DNA from: Wocania_A sp964021735
GTDB lineage: Bacteria > Bacteroidota > Bacteroidia > Flavobacteriales > Flavobacteriaceae
Assembly: GCF_964021735.1 (NCBI RefSeq)
Contig: NZ_CAXIBN010000024.1
Location: forward strand, 1 to 25,056
Direction of reading: 5' to 3'
DNA length: 25,056 nt
The notes under the pieces were generated by a model that saw only the letters and a program-made list of their open reading frames with translations, had not been told where the DNA came from and made no database searches. The translations under genes were made by a program, and so were the position numbers. Within the stretch, counting starts at the first letter, position 1, and each line of letters starts with the position of its first letter. Shown here one piece after another: positions 8,168-14,976 of this stretch.

Positions 8168-8743
8168 TTAATGATTTTTGACCTTAGATGGTTTAAACTT
8201 TTTATATAATCTAAAAATGATAAGTAATAAGATGACTACTAAAATCACAGCTAAAATAGGCAAGAATATTGAAATCACAGACATAATCGTTGCCGTTCCA
8301 GTTTCTAAAGAAGATACTATGGGATTTCCTAAACCGCCTGTTGTTACGGTTGATGCCAATCGTGTAGTACTTGATGTGCCTGCTATAGCCGCCGCAGTAC
8401 CACCTCCTGCAATAATGGCTAACGACCAAGTAACCACTGGACTTAAATCGGCAATCGTAGACATCATAACTACTGTTCCTGCGAGTGCCGCCAATGGTAT
8501 CGCAATACTATCTAATAAGTTATCGATATATGGTATAAAATAGGCAAATATTTCTACCACAGTTGCAACTCCTAAAGTTATTAAAGCCGTTGTACTGCCA
8601 ATCCATTGCCAAGATTCATTAAGCTGCCAAAGATTAAAATAAGATGCTAAACTTAAGACGAATAATGGCAGAAATATTCTAAAACCAACCGATGCAGAAA
8701 GTCCTATACCTAAACAAATACTAATAATGGTTTCTACTGTCAT
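8168..8743 (-). CDS. DUF4126 family membrane protein
   Basis: A 191-residue integral membrane protein with about five hydrophobic segments: roughly 3-15, 21-36, 50-70, 80-95 with a conserved-looking VVMMSTIADLSPVVTW stretch following, and a strong C-terminal helix at about 155-178. A basic tail follows. A small-residue-rich segment (AGGGTAAAIAGTSSTTR) lies between the third and fourth helices. The pattern matches DUF4126, a family of unknown function. The gene sits between the helicase (21 bases away) and kdsB (38 bases away) on the same strand, so it is probably in the same transcript; this gives no clear functional hint. A 121-codon frame on the opposite strand is only a shadow of it. Confidence 0.8.
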   Translation of the reverse strand: MTVETIISICLGIGLSASVGFRIFLPLFVLSLASYFNLWQLNESWQWIGSTTALITLGVATVVEIFAYFIPYIDNLLDSIAIPLAALAGTVVMMSTIADLSPVVTWSLAIIAGGGTAAAIAGTSSTTRLASTVTTGGLGNPIVSSLETGTATIMSVISIFLPILAVILVVILLLIIFRLYKKFKPSKVKNH

Positions 8744-8764
8744 ACTTTAAATATAATTAAAAAA

Positions 8765-10189
8765 CTATTCTTCAAAAAAATCATTTTTAAAACCTATAAG
8801 ATATAATTTTTCTTTAGCTCTAGTAACGGCTGTATATAACCATCGTAAATACTCTTTATCAATACCATTTGGCAAATAAGGTTGCTCTACAAATACGGTA
8901 TGCCATTGCCCTCCTTGAGATTTATGACATGTTATGGCATAAGAAAATTTAACTTGTAGTGCATTAAAATGTTTATTCCCTTTTATTTTTAAAAATTTTT
9001 TGTAATTACTCGATTCGTCCTCATAATCTTTTTGAACTTCTTGATACAATCTATTTGAATCTTCGTAAGTTAACGATGGAGTTTCTGCTTCAATAGTATC
9101 CAATAATAAAACCGTTTCAAAAGGTCGCATTTTTGGGTAATCTACCATTCGTACTTTAACTTCAGCAAAGCGAAAACCATACAACTCTTTAATCGAAAAA
9201 ATTTCTAAAACTTCTATAATATCTCCATTTGCTATAAAACCAGCTTCGGTTGTGGGCTTAATCCAAAAATAATTATTCTTAACTACCATTAAATAATCTC
9301 CAGCAGTCAACTCATTTTCGTTAAATAAAATTCGACTTCTAATTTGTTGGTTATAAAGATTAGCACGCTTGTTGCTTCTTACAATAATGGCTGTTTCTTC
9401 GTTTCCTAAACTACTGTAAGCATCGTTAATGGCGTCCATTATTTCGTAACCATCAACTAACCTAACAATATCCTTAAATCCGTTTAAATCGAATTTAAAT
9501 CCATCATAGAAAGTATTTGATATGGCTTCACGTAAAACCGTAGCATTCTCTAAAATACCAGAATCATACTCTTGTCGCATCACTTCATCTAATTCCATTT
9601 TAGTAACTTCTTTGTTGTAATTTAAAGCTAACATTTTTTCGTTTAAAGCTGGACTCAAATCTAATTTTACTGGAGGTAATTGTGCTGTATCGCCAATTAA
9701 AAGTAGTTTACATTGATGACCAGAATATACATACTGCATTAAATCGTCTAGTAACGACCCATTTTCAAATAATTTAGAATCTCCTGGCGTATCAGGAATC
9801 ATAGAAGCTTCGTCAACAATAAAAATGGTATTTTTATGCTTGTTAGGCTGCAAAATAAATTTTACACCGCCGCCTTTATCTTTTTTAGGGAAATATATTT
9901 TTTTATGAATAGTAAACGCTTCCTTACCAGAATAATTTGAAATAACTTTAGCAGCTCTACCAGTTGGCGCCATTAATACAGCACTTTTTTTTGCTTTCCA
10001 TAAATTGGTAACCATACAGCCTACTATGGTAGTTTTGCCAGTACCAGCATAACCTTTTAGCAAATACAGTGCATTTGGAGTTTTGCTAAATATGAATTCT
10101 GAAAGCTGTTGCAGAACAATATTTTGTTTTAACGTAGGTTGAAACGGAAATTGTTGTTTTATAAGGGCGTAAAATTCGGATGATGTCAT
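8765..10189 (-). CDS. ATP-dependent RecD/Dda-like superfamily 1 DNA helicase
   Basis: A 474-residue SF1B helicase. Motifs in order: Walker A GYAGTGKTT (46-54), motif Ia APTGRAAKVI (74-83), Walker B IFIVDEASMI (122-131), motif III GDTAQLPP (166-173), and at the C terminus the UvrD_C_2-type block YAITCHKSQGGQW (417-429) and motif VI WLYTAVTRA (450-458). It lacks the long N-terminal HhH region of RecD2 and has no RecBC partners here, so it is closer in size to phage T4 Dda-like 5'-3' helicases. This stand-alone form is common in Bacteroidota chromosomes. It probably unwinds DNA during repair or replication restart. It is the first gene of the minus-strand run and has a TAnnTTTG promoter box about 28 bases upstream. 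Confidence 0.88.
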   Translation of the reverse strand: MTSSEFYALIKQQFPFQPTLKQNIVLQQLSEFIFSKTPNALYLLKGYAGTGKTTIVGCMVTNLWKAKKSAVLMAPTGRAAKVISNYSGKEAFTIHKKIYFPKKDKGGGVKFILQPNKHKNTIFIVDEASMIPDTPGDSKLFENGSLLDDLMQYVYSGHQCKLLLIGDTAQLPPVKLDLSPALNEKMLALNYNKEVTKMELDEVMRQEYDSGILENATVLREAISNTFYDGFKFDLNGFKDIVRLVDGYEIMDAINDAYSSLGNEETAIIVRSNKRANLYNQQIRSRILFNENELTAGDYLMVVKNNYFWIKPTTEAGFIANGDIIEVLEIFSIKELYGFRFAEVKVRMVDYPKMRPFETVLLLDTIEAETPSLTYEDSNRLYQEVQKDYEDESSNYKKFLKIKGNKHFNALQVKFSYAITCHKSQGGQWHTVFVEQPYLPNGIDKEYLRWLYTAVTRAKEKLYLIGFKNDFFEE

Positions 10190-10216
10190 TAAAACACTAA
10201 TATTTTATAAATTATT

Positions 10217-10224
10217 CAAATATA
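10217..10224 (-). promoter_or_regulatory. Bacteroidota -7 box for the helicase-led operon
   Basis: Minus-strand TATATTTG matches the TAnnTTTG -7 consensus of the Bacteroidota primary sigma factor and ends about 28 bases before the helicase ATG. It faces away from the plus-strand box at 10271. No clear -33 TTTG was found at the usual distance. Confidence 0.5.
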
Positions 10225-10270
10225 GAAATGATTTTTACGCACTTTGGTTTTTACGATTAAAAAAAAATTG

Positions 10271-10278
10271 TAGATTTG
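10271..10278 (+). promoter_or_regulatory. Bacteroidota -7 box for the 10319-12397 operon
   Basis: TAGATTTG fits TAnnTTTG, and a TTTG at 10243-10246 lies 24 bases upstream as a possible -33 element, slightly longer than usual. The first gene starts 40 bases downstream. Confidence 0.55.
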
Positions 10279-10318
10279 CGAAAGACCATTAATAAATTTA
10301 TCTAATAAATAACGTATC

Positions 10319-11053
10319 ATGAAATTAATTCTCGTTGCAATTGCTGTAATTATTGTTACAATTGGCTTAGTTAAGTTAATTGACAAATTTATTCCTACAA
10401 AATTCAAACCTCTTTTGCAACTTGCATTATGGGTAGCTATTGCTTTTTTAGGGTATAATACATTTCAATCTGTATATGCGCCCATTCAATTTAATAAATT
10501 AAAAAACAAACGCTACGCTAAAGTAATTGAAAGTTTAAATGATATTAGAGATGCACAATTAGCACACAGAAAAATAACTGGTAAGTTTGCGGGCAACTTT
10601 GACAACTTAGTTAAGTTTGTAGATACTGCTCAATATACTATTACACAACGTAGAGATACTAGTGTTATAGACCCTATATTAACGAAACAATTTGGAGTTG
10701 ATATGTATGAAGATAAAGTTTTAATCGACACTTTAGGATTTGTGCCAGTAAAAGATTCGCTATTTAAAAACTCTGACCGTTATAAAACTATGATGAATGT
10801 ACCAGTTGGAAAAGAAGACGCTAAATTTGAACTTAAAGCTGGTTTTTTAGAACAAAACAATACCAAAATACCTGTTTTTGAAGCACTAGTAAAAAAATCA
10901 GTTATTTTATTTGACCAAGATAAAGATCTCCTTTCTCAAGAAAATCAAGTAGTATCTGTTGATGGTGTTAATGGAGATGCATTAAAAGTAGGTTCAATGG
11001 ACGAAGTAAATACTGCTGGAAACTGGCCAAAAACATATGGCGCAAACGAATAA
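10319..11053 (+). CDS. Conserved flavobacterial membrane protein with pseudopilin-like segment
   Basis: A 244-residue protein with two N-terminal membrane helices (1-20 and about 34-52) and a soluble remainder. Residues 66-95, including DIRDAQLAHRKITGKFA, resemble the region following the N-terminal helix of type II secretion pseudopilins, where a conserved A..Y...G.F/Y..... pattern occurs. The similarity is weak and recognised by eye only. There is no prepilin peptidase site. The gene overlaps the next one (DUF3822) by 17 bases, and DUF3822 proteins have an ASKHA-like fold comparable to PilM/GspL in my reading. This pairing is found in other Flavobacteriia. Function is unknown; a role in envelope assembly is a guess. 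Confidence 0.65.
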   Translation: MKLILVAIAVIIVTIGLVKLIDKFIPTKFKPLLQLALWVAIAFLGYNTFQSVYAPIQFNKLKNKRYAKVIESLNDIRDAQLAHRKITGKFAGNFDNLVKFVDTAQYTITQRRDTSVIDPILTKQFGVDMYEDKVLIDTLGFVPVKDSLFKNSDRYKTMMNVPVGKEDAKFELKAGFLEQNNTKIPVFEALVKKSVILFDQDKDLLSQENQVVSVDGVNGDALKVGSMDEVNTAGNWPKTYGANE

Positions 11054-11858
11054 AGACTATAATAAACTAACTAATCTAGAATTGTCCATTCAAATAAGTT
11101 TGAGTGGACTTTCTTTTTGTATACTACAAAGTGATATAAAAACTATTACAACATTAAAGCATGTTGGCTTTGAAAAAAAGCTAAATCCGTTTGAGGTTCT
11201 AGACAAGCTTATTCATCTATTTAATACAGAGTCTGTTTTACAAGCTTCATTTAGTAATGTTAATATAATTTATACTAACGAGCTTTCTACATTAGTACCA
11301 AAACCTTTATTTAAAGAAGACTGTTTAGCAGATTATTTAAAGTTTAATTCTAAAATACTTAAATCTGATTTTATAGCTTTCGATACTATTGAATTAAACG
11401 ACAGTGTTAACGTTTATGTGCCCTATGTAAATGTTAATAATTTTATTTACGAAAAATTCGGCAACTTTACTTATAAACATTTTTCTACAATTTTAATTGA
11501 GCGCATTTTATTTATTGAAAAAAATGTGGACAACACTAAGGTTTATGTAAATGTAAATACAAATTATTTTGAAATAATTGTTGTAGAAAAAGGAAAGCTC
11601 ATCTTTTACAATACTTTTGAATACACTACAAAAGAAGATTTTATTTATTATATACTCTTTACTGCCGAACAATTAAAGCTAAATCCTGAAACCCTTAATT
11701 TAATCCTTATTGGCGATATTATTAAAGATGATGAATTTTATAAAATAGTATATAAATATATAAGGCACATTAGTTTTGGTAATCGTTTTGATGATTACAA
11801 CTATTTAGAACAACCAAAAACCAGTTATTCAAATTTTACTTTAATAAATAGCTTTTAA
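11037..11858 (+). CDS. DUF3822 family protein
   Basis: A 273-residue soluble protein of the Bacteroidota-specific DUF3822 family. Features in order: a beta-rich N-terminal half with the SIQISLSGLSFCIL strand pair (about 17-30), the FNTESVLQASF and YTNELSTLVPKPLF segments (66-95), and a second half with VYVNVNTNYFEIIVVEKGKL (about 169-188). The layout, two similar alpha/beta halves, suggests an actin-like ASKHA fold, but no phosphate-binding loop is obvious, so ATP binding is doubtful. The start at 11037 lies inside the end of the preceding gene (17-base overlap), and its stop shares a base with the rsmD start (TAATG), so all three are translationally coupled. Function unknown. Confidence 0.75.
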   Translation: MAQTNKDYNKLTNLELSIQISLSGLSFCILQSDIKTITTLKHVGFEKKLNPFEVLDKLIHLFNTESVLQASFSNVNIIYTNELSTLVPKPLFKEDCLADYLKFNSKILKSDFIAFDTIELNDSVNVYVPYVNVNNFIYEKFGNFTYKHFSTILIERILFIEKNVDNTKVYVNVNTNYFEIIVVEKGKLIFYNTFEYTTKEDFIYYILFTAEQLKLNPETLNLILIGDIIKDDEFYKIVYKYIRHISFGNRFDDYNYLEQPKTSYSNFTLINSF

Positions 11859-12397
11859 TGCGTATTATATCAGGAATATATAAAAGCAGAAAAATTATCG
11901 CACCAAAAAACTTACCGGTGCGTCCAACAACTGATATGGCAAAAGAGTCGTTGTTTAATATTATAAATAATAATTTTTATTTTAGTGATATTTCCGTACT
12001 CGATTTGTTTGCAGGAACAGGTAATATAAGTTACGAGTTTGCTTCTAGAGGTACAGAACAAATTACAAGTGTCGATCAAGATTTTGGTTGCATTAAGTTT
12101 ATAAATAAAACAGCAGAAACTTTTAAAATGCCAATTAGTACTATTAAAAGTGATGTGTTTAAGTTTTTAGAAAAAACAACTTTGCAAGCTCATATTATTT
12201 TTGCAGATCCGCCTTATTCATTTTCTGAAGAATTATTTTCTAAAATTCCAGAATTAATCTTTCAAAATAATTTATTATTAGAAGAAGGTTTGTTAATTAT
12301 TGAGCATTCCAAACATACAAATTTATCTAATCTTATCCATTTTAGCTATTCAAAAAGTTATGGTGGTAATGTGTTTAGCTTTTTTGAAGTAAATTAA
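11858..12397 (+). CDS. rsmD: 16S rRNA (guanine(966)-N2)-methyltransferase
   Basis: A 179-residue SAM-dependent methyltransferase of the RsmD family, which methylates G966 in helix 31 of 16S rRNA in the small subunit. Evidence: an N-terminal RIISGIYKSRKI block (2-12), RPTTDMAKESLFN at 22-34, SAM motif I VLDLFAGTGNISYE at 47-60, and the catalytic DPPY at 117-120. Length fits the family. Its ATG overlaps the DUF3822 stop (TAATG). The DUF3822-rsmD pair is a familiar flavobacterial arrangement. It is the last gene of the operon that begins at 10319. Confidence 0.92.
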   Translation: MRIISGIYKSRKIIAPKNLPVRPTTDMAKESLFNIINNNFYFSDISVLDLFAGTGNISYEFASRGTEQITSVDQDFGCIKFINKTAETFKMPISTIKSDVFKFLEKTTLQAHIIFADPPYSFSEELFSKIPELIFQNNLLLEEGLLIIEHSKHTNLSNLIHFSYSKSYGGNVFSFFEVN

Positions 12398-12563
12398 TTT
12401 TTCAACATTTTATTCATAATTCCTTTTTTTTCAGTACATTAGTAATCTCCTTAAGAGTCCCAGACTCTATTAACATCTTACTCTCAACAAAAAAGCAATA
12501 CACTTTCTTGTGCACTTATTTTATGGTTAGAATTTAATACTAACATTTTAAACCACTAACCAA

Positions 12564-13076
12564 ATGAAAAAACTCTTTTTATTAGGACTTGCAATTACGC
12601 TATTTATTGCTTGTCAAAATCAACCACAACGTTATTTTGCTGAATCTCCTGAGATTGAAACATTAAAAGCAGGAATAAATGCTTATGAAAAAGGAGATTG
12701 GAGTAAATGGAAAAGTCATTTTGCAGATACCGCCAAAATATTTGTTAATTCAACCAAACCGGTAACAGTTGAAAAGAGATTAGAAGACCTAAAAGCATCC
12801 ACTAGTGCTATGTCAGCTTATGGTTTTAATCATGATAAAGAATATGTTGAAATGGTTTTAGACAAAGAAGACGAAACTTGGGTCTATTATTGGGCAGCAC
12901 ACAAGGCAACCTTTACAGCTACCAATAAAGAATTACTTATCCCAGTTCATTTAGCAGTTCAATTTGTTAATGGAAAAATTGTTGAAGAACATATTTATTT
13001 TGATGGTACTGCTATGAATTCCGAATTTGAAGCATTAGTAAATTCTAAAACTGAAATGGAAACACCAGAGGAATAA
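12564..13076 (+). CDS. NTF2/SnoaL-like lipoprotein, copy 1
   Basis: A 170-residue protein with a lipoprotein signal peptide ending in the lipobox LFIAC (C17). The mature part (about 25-155) has the look of an NTF2-like/SnoaL cone: an N-terminal helix (PEIETLKAGINAYEKGDW), then FADTAKIF, then strands with WVYYWAAHKA and VHLAVQFVNGKIVEEH. It is clearly paralogous to the gene starting at 13100: both share RYF.ESPEIE, DW..WK..FADTAK, YGF, KEL.IPVHL and QFVNGK. No acidic export tag follows the cysteine, so outer-leaflet exposure is not indicated. Such folds bind small hydrophobic ligands or act as enzymes; the role here is unknown. Confidence 0.75.
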   Translation: MKKLFLLGLAITLFIACQNQPQRYFAESPEIETLKAGINAYEKGDWSKWKSHFADTAKIFVNSTKPVTVEKRLEDLKASTSAMSAYGFNHDKEYVEMVLDKEDETWVYYWAAHKATFTATNKELLIPVHLAVQFVNGKIVEEHIYFDGTAMNSEFEALVNSKTEMETPEE

Positions 13077-13099
13077 TATTCATTAAAACTTTAAATAAA

Positions 13100-13624
13100 A
13101 TGAAAAAGCTACTCTTACTTGGGTTTATTTTCTCCCTTATTTTAGCGTGTAATTCAGAACCTGAACGTTATTTCTCTGAATCTCCAGAAATAGAATCCTT
13201 AAAATTAAGGATAAAGGCTTATGAAGCACAAGATTGGGATTCTTGGAAAACCCAATTTGCAGATACCGCAAAAGTATTTCATAATAAAAACATAGGAATT
13301 TCTTATTTGGAAAGTATGAAAAATCATCAAGACATGATTGCTAACTTCTCATCTTATGGCTTTTCAGATGAAAAAACAGTGCTAGAAATGGTAATTGATA
13401 AAAACGGCAAAAAATGGGTTAATTATTGGTCCGTTTGGAGTGGAAAACTAAAAGCAAATGGTAAAGAGTTAGTAATTCCTGTGCATTTAACCTCTCAATT
13501 TGTTAATGGTAAAGTAGTAAAAGAGTATGGGTATTACGACACCGCTTCTATTACCGCCGCCTTTATCGAAATTGAAGCTGGTGAGATGGAAAAAAAAGCA
13601 GCAGAAGAATCATTAAAACAGTAA
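13100..13624 (+). CDS. NTF2/SnoaL-like lipoprotein, copy 2
   Basis: A 174-residue lipoprotein with lipobox LILAC (C17), a tandem paralogue of the gene 23 bases upstream. The conserved core is the same: RYFSESPEIE, DWDSWKTQFADTAKVF, SSYGF, KKWVNYWSVW, GKELVIPVHL and QFVNGKVV. The C-terminal tail is different, ending in a charged helix (EAGEMEKKAAEESLKQ). Divergence in the middle (residues 58-90) and conservation of the pocket-forming strands suggest duplication followed by specialisation for a different ligand or partner, which is inference. It is co-directional and closely spaced with the gene after it (49 bases). Confidence 0.75.
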   Translation: MKKLLLLGFIFSLILACNSEPERYFSESPEIESLKLRIKAYEAQDWDSWKTQFADTAKVFHNKNIGISYLESMKNHQDMIANFSSYGFSDEKTVLEMVIDKNGKKWVNYWSVWSGKLKANGKELVIPVHLTSQFVNGKVVKEYGYYDTASITAAFIEIEAGEMEKKAAEESLKQ

Positions 13625-13673
13625 ACTAAAAGCAATTCCAATTTGTGATAATAACCAACTAAAATATCTAAAT

Positions 13674-14426
13674 ATGAAAACAATCAAATCAACTTTTTTA
13701 TTCGCATTAATTTTATGCCTTTCAATTAATTTATTAAATGCTCAACAAGCCTATCAAATTCATCAAGATAATGTTAAGCCTTCCAAATTCATGGAATATG
13801 AAAAAATTGCTAAAGAGTTTAATGCAGCATGCGTAGAACACAACCTTCAATCTACTTGGTTTACGGCAATGAGTAACGATTTTAAATACTTTTATATTAC
13901 GCCAATTGAAAACTTTGCAGAATTAGACAAACGTCCGTTTGCAGATATGGCAAAAGCTATGGGAGACAAATTTGGCGACATGTTTGATCGTTTCGATACA
14001 TGCTACGACTCACATGGTACATATGTTATTTTTAAAGACGATAAACTATCATATACACCAGATGAAGATGCTAAACCCGCAGAAGCACAAAATTATAGAA
14101 AATGGTTTTACATGTATTATACGCCAGAAAACGCTAAAAAAATGCGCGAGGGTATGAAAGCAGTAAAGGAGTTTTTTAAAAGCAAAGGTTCAACAGAATA
14201 TTATAATGTATACCGCAACGGATTTGGACAATTAGAAAATTACTATTTAGTATCTGTTCCTGCAAAAGATGAAATAGATTCAGCCACAAGAGGAAAAGCC
14301 AATCAAGACGTTTTGGGTCCAGACAGATGGGATGTTTTTAGCAAAGTAATGAATTATACAACAAGAACAGAAGAATATACAGGAGAAATGCGTCCAGATT
14401 TATCGTATTCACCTAAAGAAAATTAA
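13674..14426 (+). CDS. Secreted protein with two ferredoxin-like (ABM-type) repeats
   Basis: A 250-residue protein with a signal peptide (hydrophobic 8-20, likely cut after LLNAQ at 20-24). The mature part has two similar halves. Half one: residues about 27-100, with YQIHQDNVKPSKFMEYEKIA and then a strand with YFYITPIENFAEL. Half two: residues about 140-215, with WFYMYYTPENAKKMREGMKA and then YYLVSVPAKDEID. Each half is a beta-strand, a long helix that aligns the K/E-rich residues, and a second strand, as in dimeric alpha/beta-barrel proteins (ABM, NIPSNAP-like). Function unknown. It is the third gene of the probable operon with the two NTF2-like lipoproteins, all exported, which suggests a shared periplasmic task. 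A bidirectional terminator follows. Confidence 0.7.
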   Translation: MKTIKSTFLFALILCLSINLLNAQQAYQIHQDNVKPSKFMEYEKIAKEFNAACVEHNLQSTWFTAMSNDFKYFYITPIENFAELDKRPFADMAKAMGDKFGDMFDRFDTCYDSHGTYVIFKDDKLSYTPDEDAKPAEAQNYRKWFYMYYTPENAKKMREGMKAVKEFFKSKGSTEYYNVYRNGFGQLENYYLVSVPAKDEIDSATRGKANQDVLGPDRWDVFSKVMNYTTRTEEYTGEMRPDLSYSPKEN

Positions 14427-14451
14427 TTTTTTACCAACCATTTTTAACAAT

Positions 14452-14480
14452 AAACCCTTCTTAGTAATTAAGAAGGGTTT
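14452..14480. terminator. Bidirectional terminator between the secreted-protein operon and rnpB
   Basis: A perfect 12-bp inverted repeat, AAACCCTTCTTA (14452-14463) and TAAGAAGGGTTT (14469-14480), with a 5-base loop, GC-containing stem and T-rich flanks on both strands. It lies 25 bases after the plus-strand stop and 10 bases beyond the 3' end of rnpB on the minus strand, so it can serve both. Confidence 0.85.
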
Positions 14481-14490
14481 AATTATGTTT

Positions 14491-14822
14491 AAGTAAATCT
14501 ATAAGCCGAATTCTGTACTTTTCCTTTTTAAAAAAAGAATTCCTAAAAATAAAAAGTCCTTATCATTTATCTGAGTGTATAGTTACCCATACACTTTAGC
14601 TGCCTACCCTCCAGCAATCGAGCGTGCAGCCCTCAAGCACTGGTTTACATGACATTGCACCACATAGAGTTTACCTGGTTTCACTACAGCATTACCTGTA
14701 CATACTTTCTGTTGCACTTTTCCTAGCCTCACGACTGGTGGCTGTTAACCACTATGTTGCACTTTGGTGTTCGGACTTTCCTCCATTCCGATAAATCGAA
14801 ACAGCGATAAGGCGATTTACTT
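14491..14822 (-). ncRNA. rnpB: RNase P RNA (class A)
   Basis: Encodes the catalytic RNA of RNase P, which cuts the 5' leader from pre-tRNA. On the minus strand the 5' conserved core is GAGGAAAGTCCG (14783-14772) and the 3' core is ACAGAATTCGGCTTA (14516-14502). Helix P1 pairs AAGTAAATC (14822-14814) with GATTTACTT (14499-14491). P2 pairs CCTTATC (14812-14806) with GATAAGG (14564-14558). A GGTAAACTC block (L15, the CCA-binding loop) and AGATAAATGA are recognisable between them. Length is about 332 nt. Between the 3' strand of P2 and ACAGAA there is an A/U-rich hairpin (arms 14557-14552 and 14522-14517), in the place of helix P19 in the RNAs that have it. The ends are set by P1 and are good to a few bases. 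Confidence 0.93.
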
Positions 14823-14827
14823 GAGCA

Positions 14828-14835
14828 CAAAATTA
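14828..14835 (-). promoter_or_regulatory. rnpB: -7 box of rnpB
   Basis: Minus-strand TAATTTTG fits TAnnTTTG and ends 6 bases before the RNA 5' end inferred from helix P1, the expected spacing for a -7 element. No convincing -33 TTTG was found 19-23 bases further upstream. Confidence 0.6.
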
Positions 14836-14951
14836 CAATAAACAAATACCAAAATCTAAATATATTTAAAGTACATGTATTTTACTGCTAGAGTTGTTAA
14901 TAACTCCTATTAAATTCTAAGTCCAAAATTCTAATTTCTAAATTGAATTTT

Positions 14952-14959
14952 TAACTTTG
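14952..14959 (+). promoter_or_regulatory. dnaX: -7 box of the dnaX operon
   Basis: TAACTTTG fits TAnnTTTG, 17 bases before the dnaX ATG. No -33 match is obvious upstream. The leader would be about 10 bases. Confidence 0.5.
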
Positions 14960-14976
14960 TTACTTTAACAACTTCA

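Noticed and set aside
8178..8543. 121-codon plus-strand frame over the DUF4126 gene
   Set aside because: The minus-strand frame is a clear membrane protein with a known family pattern and fits the operon; the plus-strand frame is its antisense shadow.
12454..12468. AGAGTC-CCA-GACTCT hairpin in the gap after rsmD
   Set aside because: Only 6 bp with a 3-base loop and no U-tract; not enough to call a terminator. The 166-base gap shows nothing else.
14491..14822. Possible tRNA or tmRNA in the gap before dnaX
   Set aside because: The conserved GAGGAAAGTCCG and ACAGAA...CGGCTTA cores and the P1/P2 pairing identify RNase P RNA instead.
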